Assembly (NCBI GenBank): GCA_025361185.1
Contig: JANYAR010000048.1
Span: 1 to 64,000, forward strand
Length of the DNA: 64,000 nucleotides
DNA from: Alphaproteobacteria bacterium
Lineage (GTDB): Bacteria > Pseudomonadota > Alphaproteobacteria > Micropepsales > Micropepsaceae
Reading direction: 5' to 3'
Part shown: piece by piece, positions 8,813 to 17,473 of the stretch
Numbering within the stretch: the stretch's first letter is position 1
How the letters are laid out: each line of letters begins with the position of its first letter
Program-made: the position numbers and the translations under genes
The notes under the pieces: model-generated
Told to the model about the DNA's origin: nothing
Databases searched by the model: none
The model's input: only the letters and a program-made list of their open reading frames with translations

Positions 8813-10136
8813 GCAGCTTCAGCCGCGGCCGGATGATGTGATTGACATGGCCCACCGCGATCAGCGCCAACCCCTTGAGCCAGCCATGAATGGCAATCAA
8901 ATGCATACGGTAAAGCGAAACATAGACAAAACGCGCCAGCCTTCCTTCGATCGCCATGCGCCCGCCGATCAGATTGCCCATCAGCGAGCCCACGGTGGAG
9001 AAATGGCTGAGCGACACCAGCGAACCGTGATCGCGATAGACAAAATCCCGCAAGGGTTTGCTCCGGATCATGGCGCGGATGTTGTGAAAGACGATCCCCG
9101 CCATCTGGTGAGCTGCCTGCGCGCGCGGCGGAACAGCGCGCTTTTCGCCTTCCGCAACAAAATAGGCGCAATCGCCAAGGGCGAAGACGCGTTCGTCCTT
9201 GGTGGTCTGCAAGGATGGCTTGACCACCAACTGATTGTTGCGGGTGATTTCCAGCCCCAGGCCCGCCAGCATATCGGGGCCTTTCACGCCCGCCGCCCAT
9301 ACCCGCAGATCGGCTTTGATCAACTCGCCCGATTTGGTGATCATGCCTTCCGGGGTTGCTTCCACCACCTGTTCGCCGGTGACCATGCGCACCCCCAGCG
9401 CCTCCAGTTCCGCATGCGCGGCCTTGGCCAGGTCTTCGGGCAGCGCGGGCAGAATGCGCGGCCCCGCCTCGATCAGCGTTACCTTCAGGCGGCTTTCGTC
9501 GAACACTTCCAGGCCGTAGTGGCGCAGCTCGGCGGCTGAATTGTACAGCTCGGCGGCCAGTTCCACACCGGTGGCGCCGCCGCCGACAATATCCACCCGC
9601 ACCACCGCATCGGAGTCCGGATTCTGGCTGAGCGTGCGCGAGACCCGCAGGCAATGATCCAGCAGCTTGGAACGGAAACGGTCGGCCTGCAGCCTGCTGT
9701 CCAGGAAGATGCAGTTCTGCGCCACGCCCTTGGTGCCGAAATCGTTCGACACCGATCCCACCGCCAGCACCAGATAGTCATAGCGGATGCGGTGACGCCC
9801 CATGATCTCGCGCCCGTCCTCATCCAGGATCGGCGCGATCAGGACATGGCGGCTGGCCAGGTCCACGCCCTCCATGGCGCCATAGAAAAAGCGATAGCCC
9901 CAGGCATGGCCGTGGCTGCGATAGCCGACCTCATCCAGATTGGCGTCCAGCGAACCGGCAGCCACTTCGTGCAGCAGCGGCTTCCAGATATGGGTGCGGT
10001 TTTTCTCCACCAAAAGGATGTCGAACGCTTCGCGCCCGAAATTGGCGCCCAGCCGGGTCGCCAGCTCCAGCCCGCCTGCGCCGCCGCCGACCACGACAAT
10101 TTGGGTTTTGCGCGGCTTGGAAGTCCCCTGGGTCAT
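8808..10136 (-). CDS. ndh: Type II NADH dehydrogenase (NDH-2), FAD-dependent
   Basis: 442-aa flavoprotein that oxidises NADH and reduces membrane quinone without pumping protons. It has two Rossmann motifs: VVVGGGAGGLELA near the N-terminus for FAD and VDIVGGGATGVELAAEL in the middle for NADH, plus the second FAD motif VFALGDCAY. The C-terminal region is amphipathic and basic (ending HIIRPRLKLH), consistent with peripheral membrane binding. ATG 10136 puts the FAD loop about 12 residues from the start, as in E. coli Ndh, but no Shine-Dalgarno is obvious; ATG 10202 is an in-frame alternative. Divergent from the GlcG-like gene. Confidence 0.9.
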   Translation of the reverse strand: MTQGTSKPRKTQIVVVGGGAGGLELATRLGANFGREAFDILLVEKNRTHIWKPLLHEVAAGSLDANLDEVGYRSHGHAWGYRFFYGAMEGVDLASRHVLIAPILDEDGREIMGRHRIRYDYLVLAVGSVSNDFGTKGVAQNCIFLDSRLQADRFRSKLLDHCLRVSRTLSQNPDSDAVVRVDIVGGGATGVELAAELYNSAAELRHYGLEVFDESRLKVTLIEAGPRILPALPEDLAKAAHAELEALGVRMVTGEQVVEATPEGMITKSGELIKADLRVWAAGVKGPDMLAGLGLEITRNNQLVVKPSLQTTKDERVFALGDCAYFVAEGEKRAVPPRAQAAHQMAGIVFHNIRAMIRSKPLRDFVYRDHGSLVSLSHFSTVGSLMGNLIGGRMAIEGRLARFVYVSLYRMHLIAIHGWLKGLALIAVGHVNHIIRPRLKLH

Positions 10137-10222
10137 GCGGCGACAGATAGCATGGCCCGCGCCTTTCCCCGATGCGCTTTTTCGGTCAGGCTGGCATGGC
10201 AATATTCAAAGAGAGCACCCCC

Positions 10223-10654
10223 ATGAGCGAGTTCCGCATCAGCCTTGACAAAGCCAACACCATCATTACCGCGGCCTTCGCCAAGGGCCGGGAGGCGGGC
10301 ATGAAACCGCTTTCCTGTGTGGTGGTGGATGCGGGGGGCCATGTCATCGCCTTTCAGCGGCAGGACGGCACGTCATTCCTGCGGCTGGACATCGCACGCG
10401 GCAAGGCGGCCGGCGCCCTGGCGCTGGGGGTCAATTCCCGCCGGATCGGCGAGATGGCGGCCGAACGCCCCAGCTTCATCGCTTCGCTCGGCCACTTGGC
10501 CGAAGGCGGCCTGATCCCGGTGGCGGGCGGGGTCATCGTCAAGGGCCCGGACGGCGGCGCAATCGGCGCGGTGGGCGTGACCGGCGACACGTCAGACAAT
10601 GACGAGATCGCAGCGCTGGCCGGGATCGCGGCGGCGGGATTGCCCGCGCTTTAA
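10223..10654 (+). CDS. GlcG/HbpS-family (DUF336) protein
   Basis: 143-aa small alpha/beta protein of the GlcG/HbpS (heme-degrading/heme-binding, DUF336) family: LSCVVVDAGGHVIAFQRQDG, a SIASLGHLAEGGLIPVAGG-like segment and GAIGAVGVTGDTSDNDE are the family signatures. Members are found with glycolate oxidase or as extracellular heme sensors; without a signal peptide this one is probably cytoplasmic. ATG 10223 with a weak GAGAG ribosome-binding site is preferred over the upstream ATG 10172. Its TAA overlaps the stop of the convergent MFS gene as TTAA. Confidence 0.83.
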   Translation: MSEFRISLDKANTIITAAFAKGREAGMKPLSCVVVDAGGHVIAFQRQDGTSFLRLDIARGKAAGALALGVNSRRIGEMAAERPSFIASLGHLAEGGLIPVAGGVIVKGPDGGAIGAVGVTGDTSDNDEIAALAGIAAAGLPAL

Positions 10655-11934
10655 GCGATCACCTGCTCCTCAATGTGCAGCCGCCTGTCTGGGTTCACGA
10701 AAAACCAGGGGAAGATGCAGACAAAGCAGACACCCGCCGCGATGTAGAAGGCCGTTTCCCAGCCATAGAGCGAGGCGAAATAGGGCGTCAGCGAGGCCGT
10801 GGCCGCGCCCGCGATCTGGCCTCCCATATTGACCAGGCCGGAGATCACGCCGGTGAAGGGCCCGCCGAAATCCGCCGCCACCGCCCAATAGGTCGCCTGA
10901 CCCAGATAGAGCGCACCGGCGCCGCCCGCCAGCACCAGCACCGCCACCGTGGTGTCCTGGGCGTGACTGCCGATGATCAGGAAGATGGCGGACAGAAACA
11001 GCGTAAAGGCCCCGAACAGGCTGCGGCCGACATATTGCCCCTTATGCTTGACCAGCCAGTCGCTGATCACCCCGCCCAGCAGGCAGCAGGTGGTCATGGC
11101 GATGAAGGGCAGCATGCCGAGCAGCGCGCTGCTCTTGAGATCCAGTCCGCGTCCATCCTTCAGATAGATGAAGAACCAGGTGTGAAAAATAAAGGCGACA
11201 TAGCCGAAGGCCACATAGGCCAGAGTGGTGCCCCAGACATCGATGCTGGTGAAAATTCTCAGCCACGGCACCGGCGGCATCGGACCTTCCACCTTGACCG
11301 GCATGCCTGCCAGGATGTGGGCCTTTTCCGCCGCCGTCACGGTGGGATGTTGGGCTGGGGTGTCGCGCGCCACCTTGTACCAGACGGCCGCCATCGCCAG
11401 CCCGATCACGGCCGACACATAAAACACCGCGTGCCAGCCATAGGTGTAGACGATGAAGGCAACCAGCGGCGGCGCGGAGCCCGAGCCGAAACCGACGCCG
11501 CCAAACACCCAGCCATTGGCCTTGCCGCGTTCGTGGGTGGGAAACCAGGCAGCGATGAATTGGTTGGACGACGGGTAGGCCACCGCCTCGCCCAGCCCCA
11601 GGATGAAGCGCACCGCGATCAGCACCCACAGCGCATTGGTCATGTTGGGCGGCACCAGGGCGGTGGCGACGGACAGTACGCTCCACCAGATCAGCCCATA
11701 GGTCAGGGTCTTGCGCGGACCCAGCTTTCCCACCACCCAGCCCGCCGGAATCTGGAAGGCGGCATAGCCCAGCAGAAAGGCTGAAAACACCCAACCCAGC
11801 TGAATCTTGGAGATGTGATAATCGGCAGCCAGATAAGTGCCGGCAATGGAGATATTGCTGCGGTCGATATAGACCACGGCGCTGACCACGAAGATCAGCA
11901 TGATCAACATATAGCGGACTCTGGACTTCATCAT
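10651..11934 (-). CDS. MFS transporter, ACS family (sugar-acid type)
   Basis: 427-aa 12-helix transporter. VVYIDRSNISIAGTYL in helix 1 and VGKLGPRKTLTYGLIWW after helix 2 are characteristic of hexuronate/glucarate/galactonate ACS symporters. ATG 11934 follows AGGGAAAACGCC. It is divergent from the beta-helix lyase-like gene at 12085 across a 150-bp promoter region, suggesting import of sugar-acid products made by that enzyme; this is inference from position. The 3' end overlaps the glcG-like stop by 4 nt, leaving no room for a separate terminator. Confidence 0.85.
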   Translation of the reverse strand: MMKSRVRYMLIMLIFVVSAVVYIDRSNISIAGTYLAADYHISKIQLGWVFSAFLLGYAAFQIPAGWVVGKLGPRKTLTYGLIWWSVLSVATALVPPNMTNALWVLIAVRFILGLGEAVAYPSSNQFIAAWFPTHERGKANGWVFGGVGFGSGSAPPLVAFIVYTYGWHAVFYVSAVIGLAMAAVWYKVARDTPAQHPTVTAAEKAHILAGMPVKVEGPMPPVPWLRIFTSIDVWGTTLAYVAFGYVAFIFHTWFFIYLKDGRGLDLKSSALLGMLPFIAMTTCCLLGGVISDWLVKHKGQYVGRSLFGAFTLFLSAIFLIIGSHAQDTTVAVLVLAGGAGALYLGQATYWAVAADFGGPFTGVISGLVNMGGQIAGAATASLTPYFASLYGWETAFYIAAGVCFVCIFPWFFVNPDRRLHIEEQVIA

Positions 11935-12084
11935 GGCGTTTTCCCTGACCGATTATGGGCGGATTATGGAGGCGGATTATGGCTTTCCGCTGCTTTCCCG
12001 CAGCAAACCCTAGTTCACGCCGTTCGTCAAAGCCGACTATAGTGCGCCGCAAGAAGGCCCACAGGGCACAGGGGGACATTCGGG

Positions 12085-14130
12085 ATGAAAATCTTTGCGC
12101 TGGCGGTGTGGGCCTGTCTGCTGACAGTTGCGGGCGCCCATGCCGCGCCCCCTCGTCACATCATGAATAATGTGAAGGCGGGCGAGTTGGTGATCGATCC
12201 GCCCACCCTGATCAATCTGGGTTTCGAATGGGTGATCCAGGGCGACGACAATCGCAACGCCAAGGTCGAGGTGTCGTACCGCAGGAAAGGTGATACCACC
12301 TGGAAATCCGCCATGCCGCTTTTGCGGCTTCAGCATGAACGGGTCTATCAGGGCGAAGGCGTCTTCAATGTCGAGATGCCCAACATGTTCGCCGGTTCCA
12401 TTCTCGATCTGGAGGAGAACACAAGCTATGAGGTGAAGCTCGCGCTCAGCGATCCCGATGGTGGCAATGCGGTCAAGACGGTAACGGTCAAAACCCGCGC
12501 CGAGCCCGTGCCCGCGTCCGGCGGCCATGTCTATCACGTCTATCCGCGCGACTGGAAAGGCGCGCGCGAGCCGGGATCGTTCAACGATTTGATGTGCGCC
12601 TATAACACCTATTGCGGCGGCGGCGACACGGTGACGGCATCGCGCCCACGCGTGAAAGCGGGCGACATCATTCTGGTGCATGCCGGCACCTATCGCTATC
12701 ACCCCGAATTCTACACCGGCGACCGCAGCATCAATTCCACCGTGCCGGTGGAAGGCACCTATTACCTCACCGCCAATGGCACGCCCGACAAGCCCATTGT
12801 CATCAAGGCGGCGGGCGATGGGCCGGTGGTGTTCGACGGCGGCGGCAATTTCAACCTCTTCAATGTGAAGGCGGCCAATTACAATTATTTCGAAGGCCTG
12901 ACCTTCCAGAATACGCAAATCGCCATCTGGGCGGGTACACAGTTCATTGCCGGATCGAGCGGGCTGACGGTCAAACATTGCCGCTTCGAGAACATCAATC
13001 TGGGCATTTTCACCAACTGGGCGGGATCGTCCAACTTCACCATCCTGGACAACACATTCATCGGCCGCGATGACCCGAACTATTTGCAGGGCTGGTCGGG
13101 AGACTTCTGGAAACAGTTTGCCGGCGTGCAAGGGCAGAAATTCCCGCCCACACTCGACTCCTACACTGCGGTGCGCGTCTATGGCGGCGGTCATGTCATG
13201 GCCTACAATTACGTCGCCAACTTCCATGACGGCATCGACGTGGAAACCTATGGCAACCCGGACGGCTCCGACGCCATCCATGGCCCGCTCTATCCGCCGC
13301 GCAAATTCTGGAACCGCCGCCCGGTCGCCATCGACTATTACAACAACTATATGACCAACTTTCACGACAATGCCGTGGAGATAGACGGCTCGATGCACAA
13401 TGTGCGGGTGATGCGCAACCTGATGCTGAACTCGGCCTCGCATCCCTTCTGCAACCAGCCGGCGATCGGCGGACCGATCTATTGGATCCGCAATATCGTC
13501 TACAACGCGCCCTTTGGCTCGACGCGCACCAGCAATGGCGCGCCCGGCATGATCTATCTGAACAACACCATCCTGTCGGAGACCAATATCCGCACCACCT
13601 CCAACAGCCACTGGAAAAACAATCTGATGCTGGGCCAGAACAGCGCGCCCGCCATCTTCGCGGTCAACACCTACACCAATTACACTTCGTCGGATTACAA
13701 CGGTTTTCGCGTCAATCCGGGTGCGGCGGTGAGCTTTGAATGGAGCTCGCCGCCATGGGGCGCGGCACAGGATTTCCGCGACCTGCTGGCGGCGCGGGAC
13801 GGGGTGCAGACCCCGCCCGACAAGTATCTGGTGACGCGGCGCTATGCGAACTTGGCCCAATACAGCGCCGAGACGCACCAGGACAGCCATTCCGTGCTGC
13901 TGGACTATGACATCTTCGAGCATGTGCCGATGCTGGACGCCCAGGACGTCAAGACGGTGCAGAAACTTTACGACGCCAAGGACCTGGATTTCCGCCTCAA
14001 GCCGGGCGCGGCGGCCCTGGACCGCGGCGCGGTGATCCCCAATGTCACCGATGGCTATAGCGGCAATGCGCCCGACCTGGGCGCACTGGAATTGGGCAGG
14101 CCCATGCCCCATTATGGTCCCCGCTCCTAA
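12085..14130 (+). CDS. Secreted right-handed beta-helix protein, polysaccharide-lyase-like
   Basis: 681 aa with signal peptide 1-20 (AGAHA-AP). An N-terminal fibronectin-III-like beta domain (about 40-145, ending VTVKTRAEPVP) precedes a long right-handed parallel beta-helix with N/G-rich turns (for example NYFEGLTFQNTQIAIW, HDGIDVETYGN, HDNAVEIDGS, MIYLNNTIL). Such proteins include alginate, pectate and other polysaccharide lyases; catalytic residues could not be assigned, so the exact PL family is open. It probably acts in the periplasm or outside the cell. The SDR gene follows after 18 bp and a sugar-acid-type transporter is divergent. Confidence 0.78.
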   Translation: MKIFALAVWACLLTVAGAHAAPPRHIMNNVKAGELVIDPPTLINLGFEWVIQGDDNRNAKVEVSYRRKGDTTWKSAMPLLRLQHERVYQGEGVFNVEMPNMFAGSILDLEENTSYEVKLALSDPDGGNAVKTVTVKTRAEPVPASGGHVYHVYPRDWKGAREPGSFNDLMCAYNTYCGGGDTVTASRPRVKAGDIILVHAGTYRYHPEFYTGDRSINSTVPVEGTYYLTANGTPDKPIVIKAAGDGPVVFDGGGNFNLFNVKAANYNYFEGLTFQNTQIAIWAGTQFIAGSSGLTVKHCRFENINLGIFTNWAGSSNFTILDNTFIGRDDPNYLQGWSGDFWKQFAGVQGQKFPPTLDSYTAVRVYGGGHVMAYNYVANFHDGIDVETYGNPDGSDAIHGPLYPPRKFWNRRPVAIDYYNNYMTNFHDNAVEIDGSMHNVRVMRNLMLNSASHPFCNQPAIGGPIYWIRNIVYNAPFGSTRTSNGAPGMIYLNNTILSETNIRTTSNSHWKNNLMLGQNSAPAIFAVNTYTNYTSSDYNGFRVNPGAAVSFEWSSPPWGAAQDFRDLLAARDGVQTPPDKYLVTRRYANLAQYSAETHQDSHSVLLDYDIFEHVPMLDAQDVKTVQKLYDAKDLDFRLKPGAAALDRGAVIPNVTDGYSGNAPDLGALELGRPMPHYGPRS

Positions 14131-14148
14131 AACAAAAACAGGAAGATC

Positions 14149-14877
14149 ATGTCCAAGAAGCTTGAGGGAAAAACCGCGCTGATCACCGGCGCCGCGGCGG
14201 GTATCGGCCGCGCCACTACCGAATTGTTTCTCAGCGAAGGCGCGCATGTGATCGCCACCGACCGCGACCTGAAAGGCTTGGACGGTCTGGCCGCGGACAA
14301 ACATCAACTGGATGTGACCGACGGCGCCGCCATCACCGCCCTCGCCAAGAGGGTCGGCAAATTGGATGTGCTGTTCAATTGCGCCGGTTTCGTCGAGAAC
14401 GGCACCATTTTGGATAACGACGACGCCCAATGGCAGAAATCGTTCGAGATCAACGTCTATGCCATGGCGCGAATGATCAAGGCCTTCCTGCCCGCCATGA
14501 TCGAGGCCGGCGGCGGTTCGATCATCAACGTCGCCTCGGTAGCCGGCTCGATCAAGGGCATTCCCAACCGCTGCATCTATGGCGCCAGCAAGGCGGCCGT
14601 GATCGGCCTGACCAAGTCGGTGGCCGCCGATTTCGTCACCAAGGGAATCCGCTGCAATTCGGTCTGTCCGGGCACAGTGGATTCGCCTTCGCTGCAGCAA
14701 CGGCTGCGCGACACCGGCGACTATGACGCCGCGCGAAAAGCCTTCACCGCCCGCCAGCCCATGGGACGGATCGGCACGGCCCAGGAGATCGCCAGCATCG
14801 TGCTGTGGCTGGCGAGCGACGATTCTCAATACTCCACCGGTCAGAACTTCATCATCGATGGCGGTATTACGATTTAA
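14149..14877 (+). CDS. SDR oxidoreductase (sugar-acid/3-hydroxyacid dehydrogenase-like)
   Basis: 242-aa classical short-chain dehydrogenase. TGAAAGIGR (residues about 14-22) binds NAD(P); FNCAG follows beta-4; catalytic Ser sits in INVASVAGS and Tyr/Lys in YGASK; the end is SxGQNFIIDGGITI. Overall it resembles the short SDR group containing 2-keto-3-deoxy-L-fuconate and DHRS6-type hydroxybutyrate dehydrogenases. It follows the lyase-like gene by 18 bp, probably in one operon, so reduction or oxidation of a keto-deoxy sugar acid is a reasonable guess. The ATG follows AGGAAGATC. Confidence 0.85.
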   Translation: MSKKLEGKTALITGAAAGIGRATTELFLSEGAHVIATDRDLKGLDGLAADKHQLDVTDGAAITALAKRVGKLDVLFNCAGFVENGTILDNDDAQWQKSFEINVYAMARMIKAFLPAMIEAGGGSIINVASVAGSIKGIPNRCIYGASKAAVIGLTKSVAADFVTKGIRCNSVCPGTVDSPSLQQRLRDTGDYDAARKAFTARQPMGRIGTAQEIASIVLWLASDDSQYSTGQNFIIDGGITI

Positions 14878-15030
14878 GGGTCGCACGGGGCGCGCCCCCC
14901 GATGCTCCAACTGGCTGCGACACCGCAGTGCACGTTCGTGATGGAAATCCACTATGCGCAATAACGGCGCTGGGCATGGACAATTCAAGCAAGGACACGT
15001 ATTCCCGGCACGGCCCATCCTGGACCGCCG

Positions 15031-15594
15031 ATGACATTTCTTCCCATCCTATTGCTGGCCCTGAGCATGTCGGCCGACGCCTTCGCGGCGGCGCTGGGAA
15101 AGGGGGCGCGGCTGGATCGCCCCACCCTCGGCGAAGCGCTTCGCACTGGCCTGATCTTCGGCTGCGTTGAAGCGATCACGCCGGTGATTGGCTGGGCGCT
15201 GGGCCGCGGCGCCAGCCGCTACATTGCAGCCTATGATCACTGGATCGCTTTCGCACTCCTGGCCGTCATCGGCGGCAAGATGCTGTGGGATAGCGTGCGG
15301 CGTCATCCGGACGCGGAAAAACCGCAGCGCCACACACTGGCCGTCCTGGTCGTGACCGCCATCGGCACGAGTATCGATGCGCTGGCGGTGGGCGTGACCC
15401 TGGCGCTGATCGACGCCAGCATCATCGTCAACGCATTGGCGATCGGCGCAGCGACCTTCATCATGGTGACCATCGGGGTGATGACGGGACGCTATCTGGG
15501 AGAAAAGTTCGGGCGCTATGCCGAAGCGGTGGGTGGCGTGATCCTGATCCTGATCGGCGCCAAGATTCTGTTGGAGCACGCGTTACTCGGCTGA
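15031..15594 (+). CDS. mntP: Manganese efflux pump MntP
   Basis: 187-aa inner-membrane Mn(II) exporter of the MntP (YebN) family. Six hydrophobic helices are visible as two three-helix repeats, each with the conserved acidic signature: LALSMSADAFAAALGKG near the N-terminus and GTSIDALAVGVTLAL in the middle. Length matches the family (about 190). The 153-bp upstream region was checked for a yybP-ykoY manganese riboswitch and none was recognised. The convergent TetR gene starts its 3' end 27 bp away; whether it regulates mntP is unknown. Confidence 0.92.
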   Translation: MTFLPILLLALSMSADAFAAALGKGARLDRPTLGEALRTGLIFGCVEAITPVIGWALGRGASRYIAAYDHWIAFALLAVIGGKMLWDSVRRHPDAEKPQRHTLAVLVVTAIGTSIDALAVGVTLALIDASIIVNALAIGAATFIMVTIGVMTGRYLGEKFGRYAEAVGGVILILIGAKILLEHALLG

Positions 15595-15621
15595 ACCTGG
15601 CCGACGTTCAAGACTTGGCGC

Positions 15622-16221
15622 TCAAGCGCCGCGGAACCGCGCATCGAGCCGGGCGATGATTTCCTCGCGCGAAAAACCCAGCGCCTCCAGCCGCCCCGAA
15701 CGGGCCAGCAGCGCCAACCCGGCCAAGGCGGCTGCCACCAGCACCACATCGCACTGACTTTGGCGGCTGTCGGACGGCATGCCGCTGGCATCTGACAGTG
15801 CTTTCAACGCCGCGATCAGGCGGCCATTGAACAGCCGTTCGGCATCGCCAACCTTGTTGTTTTCTTGAGGCGCGCCCGTCAGCGCGGCGGACGCGGCCGC
15901 CATGGTCTCTGCACCGCGCAATATATCCAGCGCCGCGGTGCCCGCACCCACAAGTCCACCTGTGCCGCGCATCGCGCGCGCCAATGCGGTGAGATCGTCG
16001 GCGGCCAGCGCCAGCAGCAACTCGTCCTTGTTGCAGAAATAGCCATAGAGCGCGGCCGGAGCGAATCCGGCCTCCGCCGCCACGCCGCGCAGACTGAGAT
16101 CACGCGCGCCCTCGCGCACCGCCACCCGGCGCGCGGCATCGAGGATGGCGTTGCGGGACGCCGCCCTGGTGGCATCGCGCTGCCGCCGTTCCTTGGGAAC
16201 CTTAACCGCCACCTCAGCCAT
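15622..16221 (-). CDS. TetR/AcrR-family transcriptional regulator
   Basis: 199-aa regulator. The N-terminal helix-turn-helix spans about residues 20-66 (ILDAARRVAVREGARDLSL, GVAAEAGFAPAALYGYF, NKDELLLAL), the standard TetR layout. The C-terminal ligand-binding half is Ala/Leu-rich and gives no ligand clue. It lies between mntP (convergent) and the TPR-methyltransferase (same strand, 117 bp upstream on the minus strand). Confidence 0.88.
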   Translation of the reverse strand: MAEVAVKVPKERRQRDATRAASRNAILDAARRVAVREGARDLSLRGVAAEAGFAPAALYGYFCNKDELLLALAADDLTALARAMRGTGGLVGAGTAALDILRGAETMAAASAALTGAPQENNKVGDAERLFNGRLIAALKALSDASGMPSDSRQSQCDVVLVAAALAGLALLARSGRLEALGFSREEIIARLDARFRGA

Positions 16222-16338
16222 GGCGGCATGATAGGCGATTCTCTGGCCTGCCGCGTGGCGCCTGCGACAAATTCAAAGGCCGTGAGCGCGGCAAAAGGAA
16301 TCAGCACGCGCCGCGACAGCCCGCCTTATCGCGCCGCC

Positions 16339-17472
16339 TTAGCGCAAAAGCGCGACGGCAAATCCTTCGACGGGCCGCTTGGCCTCATGGCGCGGCGCGG
16401 CGGCCAGAAGCCCGGCCACATGGAACCCGGCTTGTCCCGCCAACGCGCGCAAATAGGCCTCGCTGTGGCGCCAGCGGCGCTTGGGGCCGAGCTCAAACCC
16501 CTCACCTTCCGCTTTCTCGACCGTGAAAATAAAATAGCCGTCCGGCTCAAGACGGGCATGTGCGCCCTGAAAGACCATCTTCAGATCGCCCAGATAGACC
16601 AGTGTGTCGGCCGCCAAAATCAAATCATAATGCGCGCCCGGCGCCGACAGCGCGGTTTCCAGATCCGCGACTTGAAGATTTTCATAGATGCCGCGTGCCC
16701 GCGCCTTTTCGATCATCGCGGGCGACAGATCCACCCCGTCCAGCCGCGCCGCCAGAGGTTTGAACACCGCCCCGGCCAAACCGGTGCCGCACCCCAGATC
16801 CAAAATCGCCAACCCTTTTTTAATGGTCGCTCGCCCATACGCTGACGCTATGGGCTTCGCCGACGCTCCAAGGCCCCCCGGCATCACCATCGCGGCCAGA
16901 TCGAACAGAATCTGCGGCGCGGCATAGGCCAATTGCCCGATCATGCTTCTGTCATAGTCGGCCGAGAACTGGTCGAACAGATGACGCACATAGCCGGGAT
17001 CGCAGCGCTGAGCCGCCTTGATCGCCTGGGCGGCCGCGATCATATCCGCCGGCGGATTTTCCAGGTCTTTCAGATTTTCCAGCGCCATATCGGCCTCGCC
17101 CGCCTTGAGCCAGGCGGTTGCAATGCGTTCGCGCGCGCCCACCAGATTTGAGTCCAGCCGCAATGCCCGTTGAAATTCCGCAATGGCCGAGGGCAAGGCA
17201 TCCACCGCCAGCAACACTTCACCCAGCGCGAGCACCGCAACCGCGGCATCGGGATTGAGCGCCACCGCTTCGCGCGCCTCAGCCAGCGCGCCGCTGGTGT
17301 CGCCCGCCGCCAGCAGCGCCTTGATCAAGGTCAGCCGCGCCAGCAGTCCGCCGCGCCCCGCCGCAAGGCGCGCGCGCAACGCGTCCGCTGCCTCTCGCGC
17401 CTTGCCCTCGGCTATCAGCGCCTCGGCGGCTTCGATGGGATCGCCTTCAAGAATCATCATGAAAGAAGACAC
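16339..17472 (-). CDS. TPR-repeat class I SAM methyltransferase with embedded repeat
   Basis: 377 aa. The N-terminal half (about 10-135) is tetratricopeptide-like (A-x-x-L helices, ALNPDAAVAVLALGEVLL). The C-terminal half is a methyltransferase: ILDLGCGTGLAG (about 223-234), GVDLSPAMIEKAR, DLILAADTLVYLGDL. This layout matches predicted TPR-methyltransferases (COG4976 type), usually with unknown substrate. Between the FDQFSADYD segment and the SAM loop lies an insert of about 20 residues (199-218, with ASAKPIASAYGRAT) encoded by a copy of the palindromic intergenic repeat, in frame and without a stop. The MaoC gene lies immediately upstream; its stop is at 17474. Confidence 0.85.
   Translation of the reverse strand: MSSFMMILEGDPIEAAEALIAEGKAREAADALRARLAAGRGGLLARLTLIKALLAAGDTSGALAEAREAVALNPDAAVAVLALGEVLLAVDALPSAIAEFQRALRLDSNLVGARERIATAWLKAGEADMALENLKDLENPPADMIAAAQAIKAAQRCDPGYVRHLFDQFSADYDRSMIGQLAYAAPQILFDLAAMVMPGGLGASAKPIASAYGRATIKKGLAILDLGCGTGLAGAVFKPLAARLDGVDLSPAMIEKARARGIYENLQVADLETALSAPGAHYDLILAADTLVYLGDLKMVFQGAHARLEPDGYFIFTVEKAEGEGFELGPKRRWRHSEAYLRALAGQAGFHVAGLLAAAPRHEAKRPVEGFAVALLR
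16830..16870. repeat. Palindromic repeat unit F inside a coding sequence
   Basis: GCTCGCCCATACG...CGCTATGGGC then TTCGCC..ACGCTCC. The stem is GCCCATA (16833-16839) with TATGGGC (16849-16855) and loop CGCTGACGC. It matches unit E except one loop base and a compensatory T-A to C-G change in the stem. It is translated as part of the TPR-methyltransferase. Confidence 0.75.
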
Positions 17473-17473
17473 T

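Noticed and set aside
12037-15018. A 993-codon open frame on the minus strand opposite the lyase-like and SDR genes
   Set aside because: Composition (His/Arg/Gly/Val-rich, no domain pattern) is what GC-rich genes give on the antisense strand; both plus-strand genes have clear family motifs.
14878-15030. Possible manganese (yybP-ykoY) riboswitch ahead of mntP
   Set aside because: The conserved internal loops of that riboswitch could not be found; only generic GC-rich sequence is present.
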